From positions 1 through 64,000 of the forward strand of contig OZ241321.1 in the NCBI GenBank assembly GCA_965199725.1: a stretch of DNA of 64,000 nt. Reading direction: 5' to 3'. Below the pieces are notes generated by a model, which saw nothing but the letters and a program-made list of their open reading frames with translations, made no database searches and was not told where the DNA came from. Below, piece after piece: positions 53,301 through 61,346 of this stretch (its first letter is position 1; every line of letters starts with the position of its first letter). This stretch comes from G965199725 sp965199725. Its GTDB lineage: Bacteria; Pseudomonadota; Gammaproteobacteria; Nitrosococcales; Methylophagaceae. A program made the translations under genes and the position numbers.

Positions 53301-56300
53301 GCGAAGTCATTACCATTTTTGCTTTCTTTTATGACACTGAACATGAGCTACAGCAGGTTGAGTTTGCTGATGGTACGACTTGGTCAACTGATGAGTTAAA
53401 AACGAAGGCGGCTGGTATTGGTAGATCTATAGAACCAAAATATACCCCAACTGAGGGTCATGACAATCTCATTGGCACCAATGAAGATGATGAACTTGAT
53501 GGCTTAGCGGGTCATGATACCTTAAGGGGTGGCAAAGGTGATGACACGCTAAATGGGGGTAAGGGTGATGACCAGCTCTATGGCGATGAAGGTAATGACG
53601 TGCTCTATGGTGGTGATGATAACGATTATCTTTATGGCGATGGCGATGATGACACCCTAAATGGCGATAAGGGTAATGACCACCTCTATGGTGGTGAAGG
53701 CAACGACCAGCTCTACGGTGATGACGGTGATGACGAGCTCTATGGCGATGAGGGTGATGACATCTTAAGAGGCGGCAAAGGTGATGATTATCTTTATGGC
53801 GGCAAAGGCAATGATATTTATCTGATTGGTCAAGGTGATGGCACGACCACTATTAGTGATTACGCCTCGAGAAGTGCGGGTGATATCGTCCACTTTTTAG
53901 CCGGTATTAATGCAGAGGATGTAACCGTTGCTCGTACTAACTTAGATTTAGTCCTAACCGTTAAAAGTGGGGAAAAAGTTACCCTGAAAAACTTCTTCGC
54001 TAGTAGTGACTATGAAATAAAACATGTTGAGTTTGCTGATGGTACGACTTGGTCAACTGATGAGTTAAAAACGAAGGCAATGCCAAGTTATGCTACAGAG
54101 GATGCAGACACCCTTATTGGTACTAGTGGCAATGATTGGATCTATGGCTGGGGTGGTCATGATGCGATCAATGGGCGGGGTGGTCATGATTGGATCTATG
54201 GCGATGAAGGTAATGACGTGCTCTATGGTGGTGAGGGTGATGACGTGCTCTATGGTGGTGAGGGTGATGACAAGCTCTGGGGCGATGAGGGTCATGACAT
54301 CTTAAGAGGCGGCAAAGGTGATGATTATCTTTATGGCGGCAAAGGCAATGATATTTATCTGATTGGTCAAGGTGATGGCACGACCACTATTAGTGATTAC
54401 GCCTCGAGAAGTGCGGGTGATATCGTCCGCTTTTTAGCCGGTATTAATGCAGAGGATGTAACCGTTGCTCGTACTAACTTAGATTTAGTCCTAACCGTTA
54501 AAAGTGGGGAAAAAGTTACCCTGAAAAACTTCTTCGCTAGTAGTCACTATGAAATAAAATATGTTGAGTTTGCTGATGGTACGACTTGGTCAACTGATGA
54601 GTTAAAAACGAAAGTAGCGATTCCAACTAATGGTCATGACACTATCACGGGCACCAGCGGCAATGACGACCTTGATGGCTTAGCGGGTCATGACAAGATT
54701 GATGGCCGTGAGGGTCATGACACCTTAAGGGGTGGCAAAGGTGATGACACGCTAAATGGCGGTAAGGGTAATGACAAGCTCTATGGTGGCAATGATAGAG
54801 ACACCCTACGTGGTGGCGATGATAATGATTATTTAAGTGGCTGGTCTGGCAGCGACGAGCTCTACGGTGATGACGGTGATGACCAGCTCTATGGCGATGA
54901 GGGTGATGACATCTTAAGAGGCGGCAAAGGTGATGATTATCTTCAAGGCGGCAAAGGCAATGATATTTATCTGATTGGTCAAGGTGATGGCACGACCACT
55001 ATTAGTGATTACGCCTCGAGAAGTGCGGGTGATATCGTCCACTTTTTAGCCGGTATTAATGCAGAGGATGTAACCGTTGCTCGTACTAACTTAGATTTAG
55101 TCCTAACCGTTAAAAGTGGGGAAAAAGTTACCCTGAAAAACTTCTTCGCTAGTAGTGACTATGAAATAAAACATGTTGAGTTTGCTGATGGTACGACTTG
55201 GTCAACTGATGAGTTAAAAACGAAGGCGGCGAAAGCATATCGTAGGGCATATGGTATCAGTGGAGGAGCTATAGCATCACAAACCCCAACTGATAGTCAT
55301 GACACTATCATTGGCACCAGCGGCAATGACGACTTTGATGCCGGTAAGGGCGATGATTATCTTGATGGCCGTGAGGGCCATGACACCTTAAGGGGCGCCA
55401 AAGGTGATGACACGCTAAATGGCGGTAAGGGTGATGACAAGCTCTATGGTGGCAATGATAGAGACACCCTACATGGTGGCGATGATAATGATTATTTAAG
55501 TGGCTGGTCTGGCAACGACCAGCTCTACGGTGATGACGGTGATGACCAGCTCTATGGCGATGAGGGTCATGACATCTTAAGAGGCGGCAAAGGTGATGAT
55601 TATCTTCAAGGCGGCAAAGGCAATGATATTTATCTGATTGGTCAAGGTGATGGCACGACCACTATTAGTGATTACGCCTCGAGAAGTGCGGGTGATATCG
55701 TCCGCTTTTTAGCCGGTATTAATGCAGAGGATGTAACCGTTGCTCGTACTAACTTAGATTTAGTCCTAACCGTTAAAAGTGGGGAAAAAGTTACCCTGAA
55801 AAACTTCTTCGCTAGTAGTGACTATGAAATAAAACATGTTGAGTTTGCTGATGGTACGACTTGGTCAACTGATGATTTAAAAATGAAAGTAGCGATTCCA
55901 ACTAATGGTGATGACACTATCATGGGCACCAGCGGCAATGACGACCTTGATGCCGGTAAGGGCGATGATTATCTTGATGGCCGTGAGGGTCATGACACCT
56001 TAAGGGGCGCCAAAGGTGATGACACGCTAAATGGCGGTAAGGGTGATGACAAGCTCTATGGTGGCAATGATAATGATCATCTTGATGGCGGTGAGGATAA
56101 TGATTATTTAAGTGGCTGGTCTGGCAATGACCGGCTCTACGGTGATGACGGTGATGACCAGCTCTATGGCGATAAAGGTGATGACCAGCTCTACGGCGAT
56201 GAGGGTGATGACACCTTAAGAGGCGGCAAAGGTGATGATTATCTTGAAGGCGGCACAGGTAGTGATACTTACCTCTTTGCTAAAGGCGATGGCAATACTA

Positions 56301-57334
56301 TGATTGTTAATCATGCTCGCCCCCAAGATAAAGATACCTTACGCTTTTTAGCAGGTATTGATCCAGGCGATGTTAAGATAAGCCGCTCTGATGAAGATTT
56401 ACGGCTAACCATTCAGAGCACTGGCGAAGTCATTACCATTTTTGCTTTCTTTTATGACACTGAACATGAGCTACAGCAGGTTGAGTTTGCTGATGGTACG
56501 ACTTGGTCAACTGATGAGTTAAAAACGAAGGCAATGCCAAGTTATGCTACAGAGGATGCAGACACCCTTATTGGTACTAGTGGCAATGATTGGATCTATG
56601 GCTGGGGTGGTCATGATGCGATCAATGGGCGGGGTGGTCATGATTGGATCTATGGCGATGAAGGCAACGACCAGCTCTACGGCGATGAAGGTAATGACGT
56701 GCTCTATGGTGGTGAAGGTAACGACCAGCTCTATGGTGGTGATGATAACGATTATCTTTATGGCTATGGCGATGATGACACCCTAAATGGCGATAAGGGT
56801 AATGACCACCTCTATGGTGCTGAGGGTAATGACAAGCTCTATGGTGGTGAGAATGATGATACTCTAAATGGCGGTGAGGGTGATGACCAGCTCTACGGCG
56901 ATGAGGGTGATGACACCCTAAATGGCGATAAGGGTAATGATTATCTTGATGGTGATAAAGGTGATGATACCTATCTCTTTGATTCTGACTTTGGTAAAGA
57001 TACGATAGATAATCAACGTGCTGACAGTAGTGATAATGATATTGCTAAGTTTAATGGTATTGACTATAGGCAGTTATGGTTCAGTAAAAGTGGTAATGAC
57101 TTAAAGATTACTGTAGCCGGTACGGATAATCAGGTAATTGTTAAAAACTGGTATAATCATGCTGATAACCAGCTTGATAGTATTGAAGCAGGTGGATTAA
57201 CCCTGTTAAACAGTCAGGTAGATCAATTAGTGAATGCGATGGCAGCTTACAATGTACCATTAGGTGTGGGTCAAGTGATTCCACAGCAAGCTAAAGATGA
57301 TCTAAAAACAGTGTTGGTTAATACTTGGGGTTAA
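47396..57334 (+). CDS. Giant modular RTX calcium-binding protein, type I secreted
   Basis: This 3312-residue protein is a chain of RTX nonapeptides (GGxGxDxLx, well over a hundred). About every 540-750 bp it is interrupted by a domain of about 80 residues that begins NDIYLIGQGD and contains FLAGINAEDVTVARTNLD, LTVKSGEKVTLKNFF and VEFADGTTWS. Domain copies start near 47864, 48476, 49108, 49811, 50486, 51107, 51854, 52496, 53135, 53807, 54344, 54956, 55618 and 56258. A divergent last module near 56961 (DDTYLFDSDFGKDTI, then LWFSKSGNDLKITVAG) leads to the C-terminal export signal. There is no signal peptide, as expected for type I secretion. No catalytic, adhesin or transmembrane segment is visible. 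The product is strongly acidic. The exporter genes follow directly. A surface or extracellular calcium-dependent role is inferred. Confidence 0.92.
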   Translation: MSSAIASQTPTDSHDTITGTSGNDDLDGLAGHDKIDGREGHDTLRGAKGDDTLNGGKGNDKLYGGNDNDYLDGGEDDDYLSGWSGNDELYGGEGNDQLYGDKGDDQLYGDKGDDRLYGGNDRDTLHGGNDNDYLDGDEGDDILRGGKGDDYLEGGEGNDIYLIGQGDDATTINNYDTNDGQDIVRFLAGINAEDVTVARTNLDLVLTVKSGEKVTLKNFFASSDYEIKRVEFADGTTWSTDDLKMKVAIPTNGHDTIMGTSGNDDLDAGKGDDYLDGREGHDTLRGGKGDDTLNGGKGDDKLYGGNDRDTLHGGDDNDYLSGWSGNDELYGDDGDDQLYGDEGDDILRGGKGDDYLEGGKGNDIYLIGQGDDATTINNYDTNDGQDIVRFLAGINAEDVTVARTNLDLVLTVKSGEKVTLKNFFASSDYEIKHVEFADGTTWSAGELKTKAAKAYRGAYGISEAIASQTPTDSHDTIIGTSGNDDFDAGKGDDYLDGREGHDTLRGAKGDDTLNGGKGDDKLYGGNDNDHLDGGEDNDYLSGWSGNDQLYGREGHDTLRGGKGDDYLYGGKGNDIYLIGQGDGTTTISDYASRSAGDIVRFLAGINAEDVTVARTNLDLVLTVKSGEKVTLKNFFASSDYEIKHVEFADGTTWSAGELKMKAMPANRATENADTLTGTSGDDVIYGWGGNDEINGLGGHDVLYGNEGHDQMYGTTGDDYLDGGKGDDYLDGGGGDDYLYGGENEDELDGGENNDRLYGEQDDDILNGEQGDDYLDGGEGSDELYGGEDNDTLRGGKGDDYLEGGKGNDIYLIGQGDDATTINNYDTNDGQDIVRFLAGINAEDVTVARTNLDLVLTVKSGEKVTLKNFFASSDYEIKHVEFADGTTWSADDLKTKAMPANRATENADTLTGTSGNDDLDGLAGHDKIDGREGHDTLRGGKGDDTLNGGKGDDYLDGGGGDDYLYGGENEDELDGGENNDRLYGEQDDDILNGEQGDDYLDGGEGSDELYGGEDNDTLRGGKGDDYLEGGEGNDIYLIGQGDDATTINNYDTNDGQDIVRFLAGINAEDVTVARTNLDLVLTVKSGEKVTLKNFFASSDYEIKRVEFADGTTWSADDLKTKAMPANRATENADTLTGTSGNDDLDGLAGHDKIDGREGHDTLRGAKGDDTLNGGKGNDKLYGGNDRDTLRGGDDNDYLSGWSGNDQLYGDDGDDELYGDEGDDILRGGKGDDYLQGGKGNDIYLIGQGDGTTTISDYASRSAGDIVRFLAGINAEDVTVARTNLDLVLTVKSGEKVTLKNFFASSDYEIKHVEFADGTTWSTDELKMKAAGISEAIASQTPTDSHDNLIGTNEDDELDGLAGHDTLRGGKGDDKLYGDEGDDQLWGDRGDDYLDGGEGHDTLYGGEDNDTLRGAKGDDTLNGGKGDDKLYGGNDRDTLRGGDDNDYLSGWSGNDQLYGDDGDDELYGDEGDDILRGGKGDDYLQGGKGNDIYLIGQGDGTTTISDYASRSAGDIVRFLAGINAEDVTVARTNLDLVLTVKSGEKVTLKNFFASSDYEIKHVEFADGTTWSTDELKTKAAGIGRTIEPKYTPTNGDDTLTGTSGNDDLDGLAGHDKIDGREGHDTLRGGKGDDTLNGGKGDDKLYGGNDRDTLRGGDDNDYLSGWSGNDQLYGDDGDDQLYGDEGHDILRGGKGDDYLQGGKGNDIYLIGQGDGTTTISDYASRSAGDIVRFLAGINAEDVTVARTNLDLVLTVKSGEKVTLKNFFASSDYEIKHVEFADGTTWSTDDLKMKVAIPTNGDDTIMGTSGNDDLDAGKGDDYLDGREGHDTLRGAKGDDTLNGGKGDDKLYGGNDNDHLDGGEDNDYLSGWSGNDRLYGDDGDDQLYGDKGDDQLYGDEGDDTLRGGKGDDYLEGGTGSDTYLFAKGDGNTMIVNHARPQDKDTLRFLAGIDPGDVKISRSDEDLRLTIQSTGEVITIFAFFYDTEHELQQVEFADGTTWSTDELKTKAAGIGRSIEPKYTPTEGHDNLIGTNEDDELDGLAGHDTLRGGKGDDTLNGGKGDDQLYGDEGNDVLYGGDDNDYLYGDGDDDTLNGDKGNDHLYGGEGNDQLYGDDGDDELYGDEGDDILRGGKGDDYLYGGKGNDIYLIGQGDGTTTISDYASRSAGDIVHFLAGINAEDVTVARTNLDLVLTVKSGEKVTLKNFFASSDYEIKHVEFADGTTWSTDELKTKAMPSYATEDADTLIGTSGNDWIYGWGGHDAINGRGGHDWIYGDEGNDVLYGGEGDDVLYGGEGDDKLWGDEGHDILRGGKGDDYLYGGKGNDIYLIGQGDGTTTISDYASRSAGDIVRFLAGINAEDVTVARTNLDLVLTVKSGEKVTLKNFFASSHYEIKYVEFADGTTWSTDELKTKVAIPTNGHDTITGTSGNDDLDGLAGHDKIDGREGHDTLRGGKGDDTLNGGKGNDKLYGGNDRDTLRGGDDNDYLSGWSGSDELYGDDGDDQLYGDEGDDILRGGKGDDYLQGGKGNDIYLIGQGDGTTTISDYASRSAGDIVHFLAGINAEDVTVARTNLDLVLTVKSGEKVTLKNFFASSDYEIKHVEFADGTTWSTDELKTKAAKAYRRAYGISGGAIASQTPTDSHDTIIGTSGNDDFDAGKGDDYLDGREGHDTLRGAKGDDTLNGGKGDDKLYGGNDRDTLHGGDDNDYLSGWSGNDQLYGDDGDDQLYGDEGHDILRGGKGDDYLQGGKGNDIYLIGQGDGTTTISDYASRSAGDIVRFLAGINAEDVTVARTNLDLVLTVKSGEKVTLKNFFASSDYEIKHVEFADGTTWSTDDLKMKVAIPTNGDDTIMGTSGNDDLDAGKGDDYLDGREGHDTLRGAKGDDTLNGGKGDDKLYGGNDNDHLDGGEDNDYLSGWSGNDRLYGDDGDDQLYGDKGDDQLYGDEGDDTLRGGKGDDYLEGGTGSDTYLFAKGDGNTMIVNHARPQDKDTLRFLAGIDPGDVKISRSDEDLRLTIQSTGEVITIFAFFYDTEHELQQVEFADGTTWSTDELKTKAMPSYATEDADTLIGTSGNDWIYGWGGHDAINGRGGHDWIYGDEGNDQLYGDEGNDVLYGGEGNDQLYGGDDNDYLYGYGDDDTLNGDKGNDHLYGAEGNDKLYGGENDDTLNGGEGDDQLYGDEGDDTLNGDKGNDYLDGDKGDDTYLFDSDFGKDTIDNQRADSSDNDIAKFNGIDYRQLWFSKSGNDLKITVAGTDNQVIVKNWYNHADNQLDSIEAGGLTLLNSQVDQLVNAMAAYNVPLGVGQVIPQQAKDDLKTVLVNTWG
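47860..56520 (+). repeat. Fourteen tandem domain repeats in the RTX gene
   Basis: Fourteen copies of a DNA block of about 220 bp (core ATCGTCCGCTTTTTAGCC to GATGGTACGACTTGGTCA) recur with near-identical bases. Three classes are seen by the start of the domain: DDATTINNYDTNDGQ (copies 1, 2, 4, 5), GTTTISDYASRSAG (3, 6, 7, 8, 10-13) and GNTMIVNHARPQ (9, 14). Most differences are single bases, such as CGC or CAC at the start of RFLAG/HFLAG, H or R before VEFADG, and D or H in SSDYEIK. Confidence 0.9.
52351..53409 (+). repeat. 1059-bp long-repeat, first copy
   Basis: This segment, covering part of module 8 and module 9, recurs at 55474-56532 with a constant offset of 3123 bp. In my reading there is no mismatch within it. 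The first base outside differs (CTACGTGG here, CTACATGG there). It indicates a recent internal duplication or conversion event. Confidence 0.8.
55474..56532 (+). repeat. 1059-bp long-repeat, second copy
   Basis: Second copy of the block at 52351-53409, containing the domain of module 13 and the whole of module 14. The downstream boundary differs: after the shared ACGAAGGC, this copy continues into ATGCCAAG and the first into GGCTGGTA. Confidence 0.8.
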
Positions 57335-57454
57335 ACTGTGTGTTCTTGCTGCCTTGTGCAAAAAGATTTGTTTTTCAATTTAAAGTAATTGTTTTGCTTA
57401 CCAATAATTTTTGTAAGATTCTAAAAGCTGTTTGATGAAGTGTTTTTAGTTATT

Positions 57455-57480
57455 GAAAGAGCACCTTTTTAGTGCTTTTC
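57455..57480 (+). terminator. Hairpin between the RTX gene and the exporter gene
   Basis: GAAA-G-AGCAC (57455-57464) pairs with GTGCTTTTC (57472-57480) in a 9-bp stem with one bulged G and a 7-base loop, with T bases in the loop and at the end. It ends ten bases before the hlyB-like start codon. It resembles an attenuator or partial terminator that would reduce exporter expression relative to the RTX gene, as known for the hlyA-hlyB junction; its strength is not known. Confidence 0.55.
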
Positions 57481-57490
57481 TGGCGTTAGT

Positions 57491-59728
57491 ATGGATACTG
57501 GTTTGCATTCATTGGTTGCTTTGGCGCGTTTTCATCAGCTTCCTGCTGAACCGGATCAATTGGCGCACGAGTTTGGTCAGCCAGGTAAATTATTTTCAGA
57601 AACTGAATTACTTCAGGCTGCTAAAGCATTAACCTTAAAGGCAAAATCTTTATCATTAGTGGTTAACGCTTTAAAGCCTGATTTGCTACCCGCTCTTGCC
57701 AGAAATAAAGACGGTACCTACTTTATTATTGCGCAGTTGGCGACTAATCAATCAAAACCGCTATTAGCGGATACACCGGATGACTCAGCTGGGAAAGAGT
57801 CTGAAATAACTGGTGCTTTAATCCATGATTTACGTGAAGATGCACCTCGATCTGTCTCATTGGAAGAGTTAGATAAAATGTGGACAGGTAAGCTAATTGC
57901 TGTAACCCGTCGCCAAAGTATGGGACGTTCTTTACAACAACACTTTGATATTAGTTGGTTTATTCCGTCATTAATTAAATACCGCAAGCTATTTAGTGAA
58001 GTTTTAATTGCTTCTTTCTTCCTGCAACTGTTTGCTTTGGTGACACCACTGTTTTTTCAGGTAGTTATGGATAAGGTGTTAGTACATCGTGGTTTTACCA
58101 CACTAGATGTATTAGCAATGGGGTTTTTTGTGGTGGTGATATTTGAGGCCATACTGGGTGGTATTCGTAATTATACCTTTAGCCATACCACCAACCGCGT
58201 TGATGTAGAGCTGGGCTCGCGCCTTTACAATCATCTAATGGCATTACCCTTGGCTTATTTTGAATCGCGTCAGGTGGGACAAAATGTTGCTAGAGTACAT
58301 GAACTGGATACTATTCGTAATTTTATTACTGGTACAGCATTAACATTACTCATTGACTTAGGTTTTGTTTTCGTATTTATTGCGGTCATGTGGTACTATA
58401 GCCCAGATCTTACTTATGTGGTATTGGCTACCATTCCCTGCTATATAATACTCTCTATCTTTATTACTCCTATTTTACGCAAACGCCTCAACGACAAATT
58501 TAAACATGGTGCCGCTAATACTGCATTTTTAACCGAATCTATCACCGGCATTGGCACGGTGAAATCTATGGCAGTAGAACCACAAATGCGCAGAAAATTG
58601 GAAGATCATCTTTCCAGTTATGTTCATTCCTCATTTCGTAGCCAAAATCTCAATAATGTTGCTAATGAGGTTGCTGGCCTGATTAATAAGCTAATGGTTT
58701 TGGGCATTATTTGGATTGGTGCACATCTTGTTATTGATGGCAAGTTATCAGTGGGGCAATTAGTAGCATTTAACATGTTAGCAGGTAGGGTCAGTGGCCC
58801 TATCTTAAAGCTGGTACAACTATGGCAAGACTTTCAGCAGGCTGGTATTTCAGTTAAGCGCTTAGGAGATATTCTTAATACACCAAGAGAACCAGGGTTT
58901 AATCCTAATCGCTCTCGCCTACCATTAGTACAAGGTAAAATCAACTTAGAACATGTGCGATTTCGCTATCGTCTTGATGGTCCAGTGATACTGGATGATA
59001 TTAGTTTGCAAGTGAAACCCGGTGAAGTAATTGGCATTGTCGGTCGCTCTGGTTCTGGTAAAAGTACCATCACTAAACTTATTCAGCGACTCTATACCCC
59101 TGAAACAGGTCGCGTATTACTGGATGGTATTGATCTGGCTATGATTGATACTACTTGGTTAAGGAAACAAATTGGTGTAGTCTTGCAAGAAAACTTTTTG
59201 TTTAACCGTAGTGTGCGCGAGAATATTGCAATTATCAATCCTGCCATTCCAATGGAGCATGTGGTCGCTGTTGCAAAAATAGCGGGTGCCCATGAATTTA
59301 TTGCTGATTTATCTGAAGGTTACGACACTATGGTCGGCGAACAAGGCAGTAATCTTTCTGGCGGACAGAGGCAACGTTTAGCGATTGCTCGTGCGCTTAT
59401 CACCAATCCGCGCATACTGATCTTTGATGAAGCAACCAGTGCGCTGGATTATGAATCTGAACGATTAATTCAGAATAATATGCATGCAATCTGTAAAGAC
59501 AGGACTGTCTTTATTATTGCCCACCGCTTAACCACAGTCAGACATTGTAACCGCATACTGGTGATGGAAAAAGGACGTATTGTTGAGCAAGGCAATCATG
59601 ATCAGTTACTTGAAGAGCAAGGATATTATGCCAAACTTTATAGTTATCAAAGCCACGCTTCAACCTTGCATACAGTGACAAAGCCTGAGAATTTTGTTAA
59701 AGCTAAATTGGCAAGAGAACAGTCATAA
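57491..59728 (+). CDS. hlyB: Type I secretion ABC exporter (HlyB family)
   Basis: This 745-residue inner-membrane ABC transporter exports RTX proteins in one step with an HlyD and a TolC partner. It has an N-terminal C39-like domain (about residues 1-125) that starts MDTGLHSLVALARFHQLPAEP and lacks the catalytic cysteine, as in HlyB-type exporters of unprocessed substrates. Six membrane helices (about 150-430) follow, then the nucleotide-binding domain with Walker A GRSGSGKST near residue 518, signature LSGGQRQR near 621 and Walker B ILIFDEATSALD near 640. It follows the RTX gene and a hairpin. No acyltransferase (hlyC) gene is nearby. Confidence 0.94.
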   Translation: MDTGLHSLVALARFHQLPAEPDQLAHEFGQPGKLFSETELLQAAKALTLKAKSLSLVVNALKPDLLPALARNKDGTYFIIAQLATNQSKPLLADTPDDSAGKESEITGALIHDLREDAPRSVSLEELDKMWTGKLIAVTRRQSMGRSLQQHFDISWFIPSLIKYRKLFSEVLIASFFLQLFALVTPLFFQVVMDKVLVHRGFTTLDVLAMGFFVVVIFEAILGGIRNYTFSHTTNRVDVELGSRLYNHLMALPLAYFESRQVGQNVARVHELDTIRNFITGTALTLLIDLGFVFVFIAVMWYYSPDLTYVVLATIPCYIILSIFITPILRKRLNDKFKHGAANTAFLTESITGIGTVKSMAVEPQMRRKLEDHLSSYVHSSFRSQNLNNVANEVAGLINKLMVLGIIWIGAHLVIDGKLSVGQLVAFNMLAGRVSGPILKLVQLWQDFQQAGISVKRLGDILNTPREPGFNPNRSRLPLVQGKINLEHVRFRYRLDGPVILDDISLQVKPGEVIGIVGRSGSGKSTITKLIQRLYTPETGRVLLDGIDLAMIDTTWLRKQIGVVLQENFLFNRSVRENIAIINPAIPMEHVVAVAKIAGAHEFIADLSEGYDTMVGEQGSNLSGGQRQRLAIARALITNPRILIFDEATSALDYESERLIQNNMHAICKDRTVFIIAHRLTTVRHCNRILVMEKGRIVEQGNHDQLLEEQGYYAKLYSYQSHASTLHTVTKPENFVKAKLAREQS

Positions 59729-59733
59729 GCATA

Positions 59734-61122
59734 TTGGCTAAATTTAGGGGAGCATGGCAAAACCGCGATAAGTTGGGTGATCGACATCGTGACCGCGAAA
59801 TGGCACAATTTTTACCTGCGGCACTGGAAATTCAAGCTACCCCGCCGCACCCGTTGGCAAGATGGTTGACTTGGTGCCTAGTGGTTTTGGTGTTATTAAC
59901 TATTATCTGGGCACTGCTAGGTAAAATTAATATTGTGGCTTCGGCAGAGGGTAAAATTATTCCTAGCTCCCGGGTTAAACACATTCAACCGCTGGAAAAA
60001 GCTGTGGTCAAAACTATTCTGGTAAAAGAAGGACAATACGTACATCAAGGGGATGCGCTTGTTGAACTAGATAACACTCTGACCCATGCTGACCAGAGCC
60101 GACTGACAGCAGAACTGGAAATCCTGAGACATAATCTGGCTATCACTCAGATCCTGCTTGATTTGCTTGCAAAGCCTGTAGAAGAGCAGCAACAAGTTAG
60201 TTATGCTCAACTCCCCTTGCCTGACAACCAAAATAATATTTTCTATAAACAACTGTTATGGCAACAGTGGCAACAATACTGGTCACAAACACAAACCTTG
60301 TATCACTCACTAAAACGCATCCAAGCACAACAAGCTGGTAGCCATGAGCAGGTTAAAAAATTGGAGCAAACGTTGCCTATAATTACCAGACGGGCTGACA
60401 GGATGAAAGGGTTACTGCAAAATAATTTTGTCTCTGAGGATGATTACCTTACTTTAGAGCAAGAACGTATTGAGCAAGCACAAAACTTAAAATCAGAACA
60501 GCAGAATTTAAAACAACTCCAAGCATCAGAAAAAGAAACTGAGCAACAACTTCAGAGCCTTAATGCGCAGGTTCAGGCACAGCATCTTGTCCAAATGACT
60601 GAGTATCAACGACAGATTACCGTACTAGATAAAGAGCTGATTAAAGCCAAAGACCTAAATTTCAAGCAAGTTCTTTATGCCCCTACCTCTGGTAGAGTAC
60701 AGGAGTTAGCAATTAGTACTGTTGGTGGTGTAGTTACTGGAGCACAAAAACTTATGCTCATTGTGCCTGACGAAGAACAATTAGAAGTTAAAGCCTTTCT
60801 TGAAAATAAAGATATTGGCTTTGTTAAAGAAGGCATGGCTGCTGAAATCAAAGTCCATACTTTCCCTTTTACTAAATATGGCATTATTGATGCTGAAGTC
60901 ATTACTGTCTCCGATGATGCCACCCTGGATGAGAAGCGTGGGCTAATTTATGGTATGCACCTTTTAATGAAGCAAAGTACCGTCAATGTAAATGGCAAAG
61001 CTATTAAGCTTACCCCAGGTATGGCAATCACAGCCGAGATGAAAACAGGCCATAGACGTATTATTGAATTCTTTCTTGCACCTCTTTTACGCTACAAGCA
61101 TGAAGGCTTAAGGGAGCGATGA
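59734..61122 (+). CDS. hlyD: Type I secretion membrane-fusion protein (HlyD family)
   Basis: This 462-residue periplasmic adaptor links the ABC exporter to a TolC-type channel. A cytoplasmic N-terminus with QFLPAALEIQATPPHPLARW is followed by one membrane helix (about residues 46-66) and the first half of the lipoyl/barrel domain with VEGQYVHQGDALVELDNT-like features. A long coiled coil (about 145-310) and the second half with YAPTSGRVQEL and VPDEEQLEVKAFLENKDIGFV complete it. The start is a TTG five bases after the hlyB stop. An ATG at 59754 is out of frame. Confidence 0.92.
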   Translation: MAKFRGAWQNRDKLGDRHRDREMAQFLPAALEIQATPPHPLARWLTWCLVVLVLLTIIWALLGKINIVASAEGKIIPSSRVKHIQPLEKAVVKTILVKEGQYVHQGDALVELDNTLTHADQSRLTAELEILRHNLAITQILLDLLAKPVEEQQQVSYAQLPLPDNQNNIFYKQLLWQQWQQYWSQTQTLYHSLKRIQAQQAGSHEQVKKLEQTLPIITRRADRMKGLLQNNFVSEDDYLTLEQERIEQAQNLKSEQQNLKQLQASEKETEQQLQSLNAQVQAQHLVQMTEYQRQITVLDKELIKAKDLNFKQVLYAPTSGRVQELAISTVGGVVTGAQKLMLIVPDEEQLEVKAFLENKDIGFVKEGMAAEIKVHTFPFTKYGIIDAEVITVSDDATLDEKRGLIYGMHLLMKQSTVNVNGKAIKLTPGMAITAEMKTGHRRIIEFFLAPLLRYKHEGLRER

Positions 61123-61346
61123 AAAGGACTTAAACGTATCAATCCCTACAAGATATTCTGGCACTAAAAATAATGACATAATGCACTCAAAGGTGATAAA
61201 GCTGACATGCTTTGTACATTCACTAAGAATATAGAAAACTAAAAGAAGAATAACTAATCATCACAATTCAGAAATTAGAGAGTTGCAATTAATGAGAATC
61301 TTTGTGCTGATAAGGGCTTACAACTAGTAATCATCAAAGAGACATA

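Noticed and set aside
49407..54305. Methionine-rich shadow frames inside the RTX gene on both strands
   Set aside because: They follow from the repeated GATGATGGT-type codons read in other frames and have no start signals or families of their own.
47396..57334. Highly regular DNA repeats that could be taken for a CRISPR or satellite array
   Set aside because: The repeats are in one open frame and encode RTX and beta-domain modules; units are not separated by unique spacers of constant length.
47396..59728. RTX toxin of the HlyA type
   Set aside because: No pore-forming hydrophobic region, no acylation lysine region and no HlyC acyltransferase gene are present.
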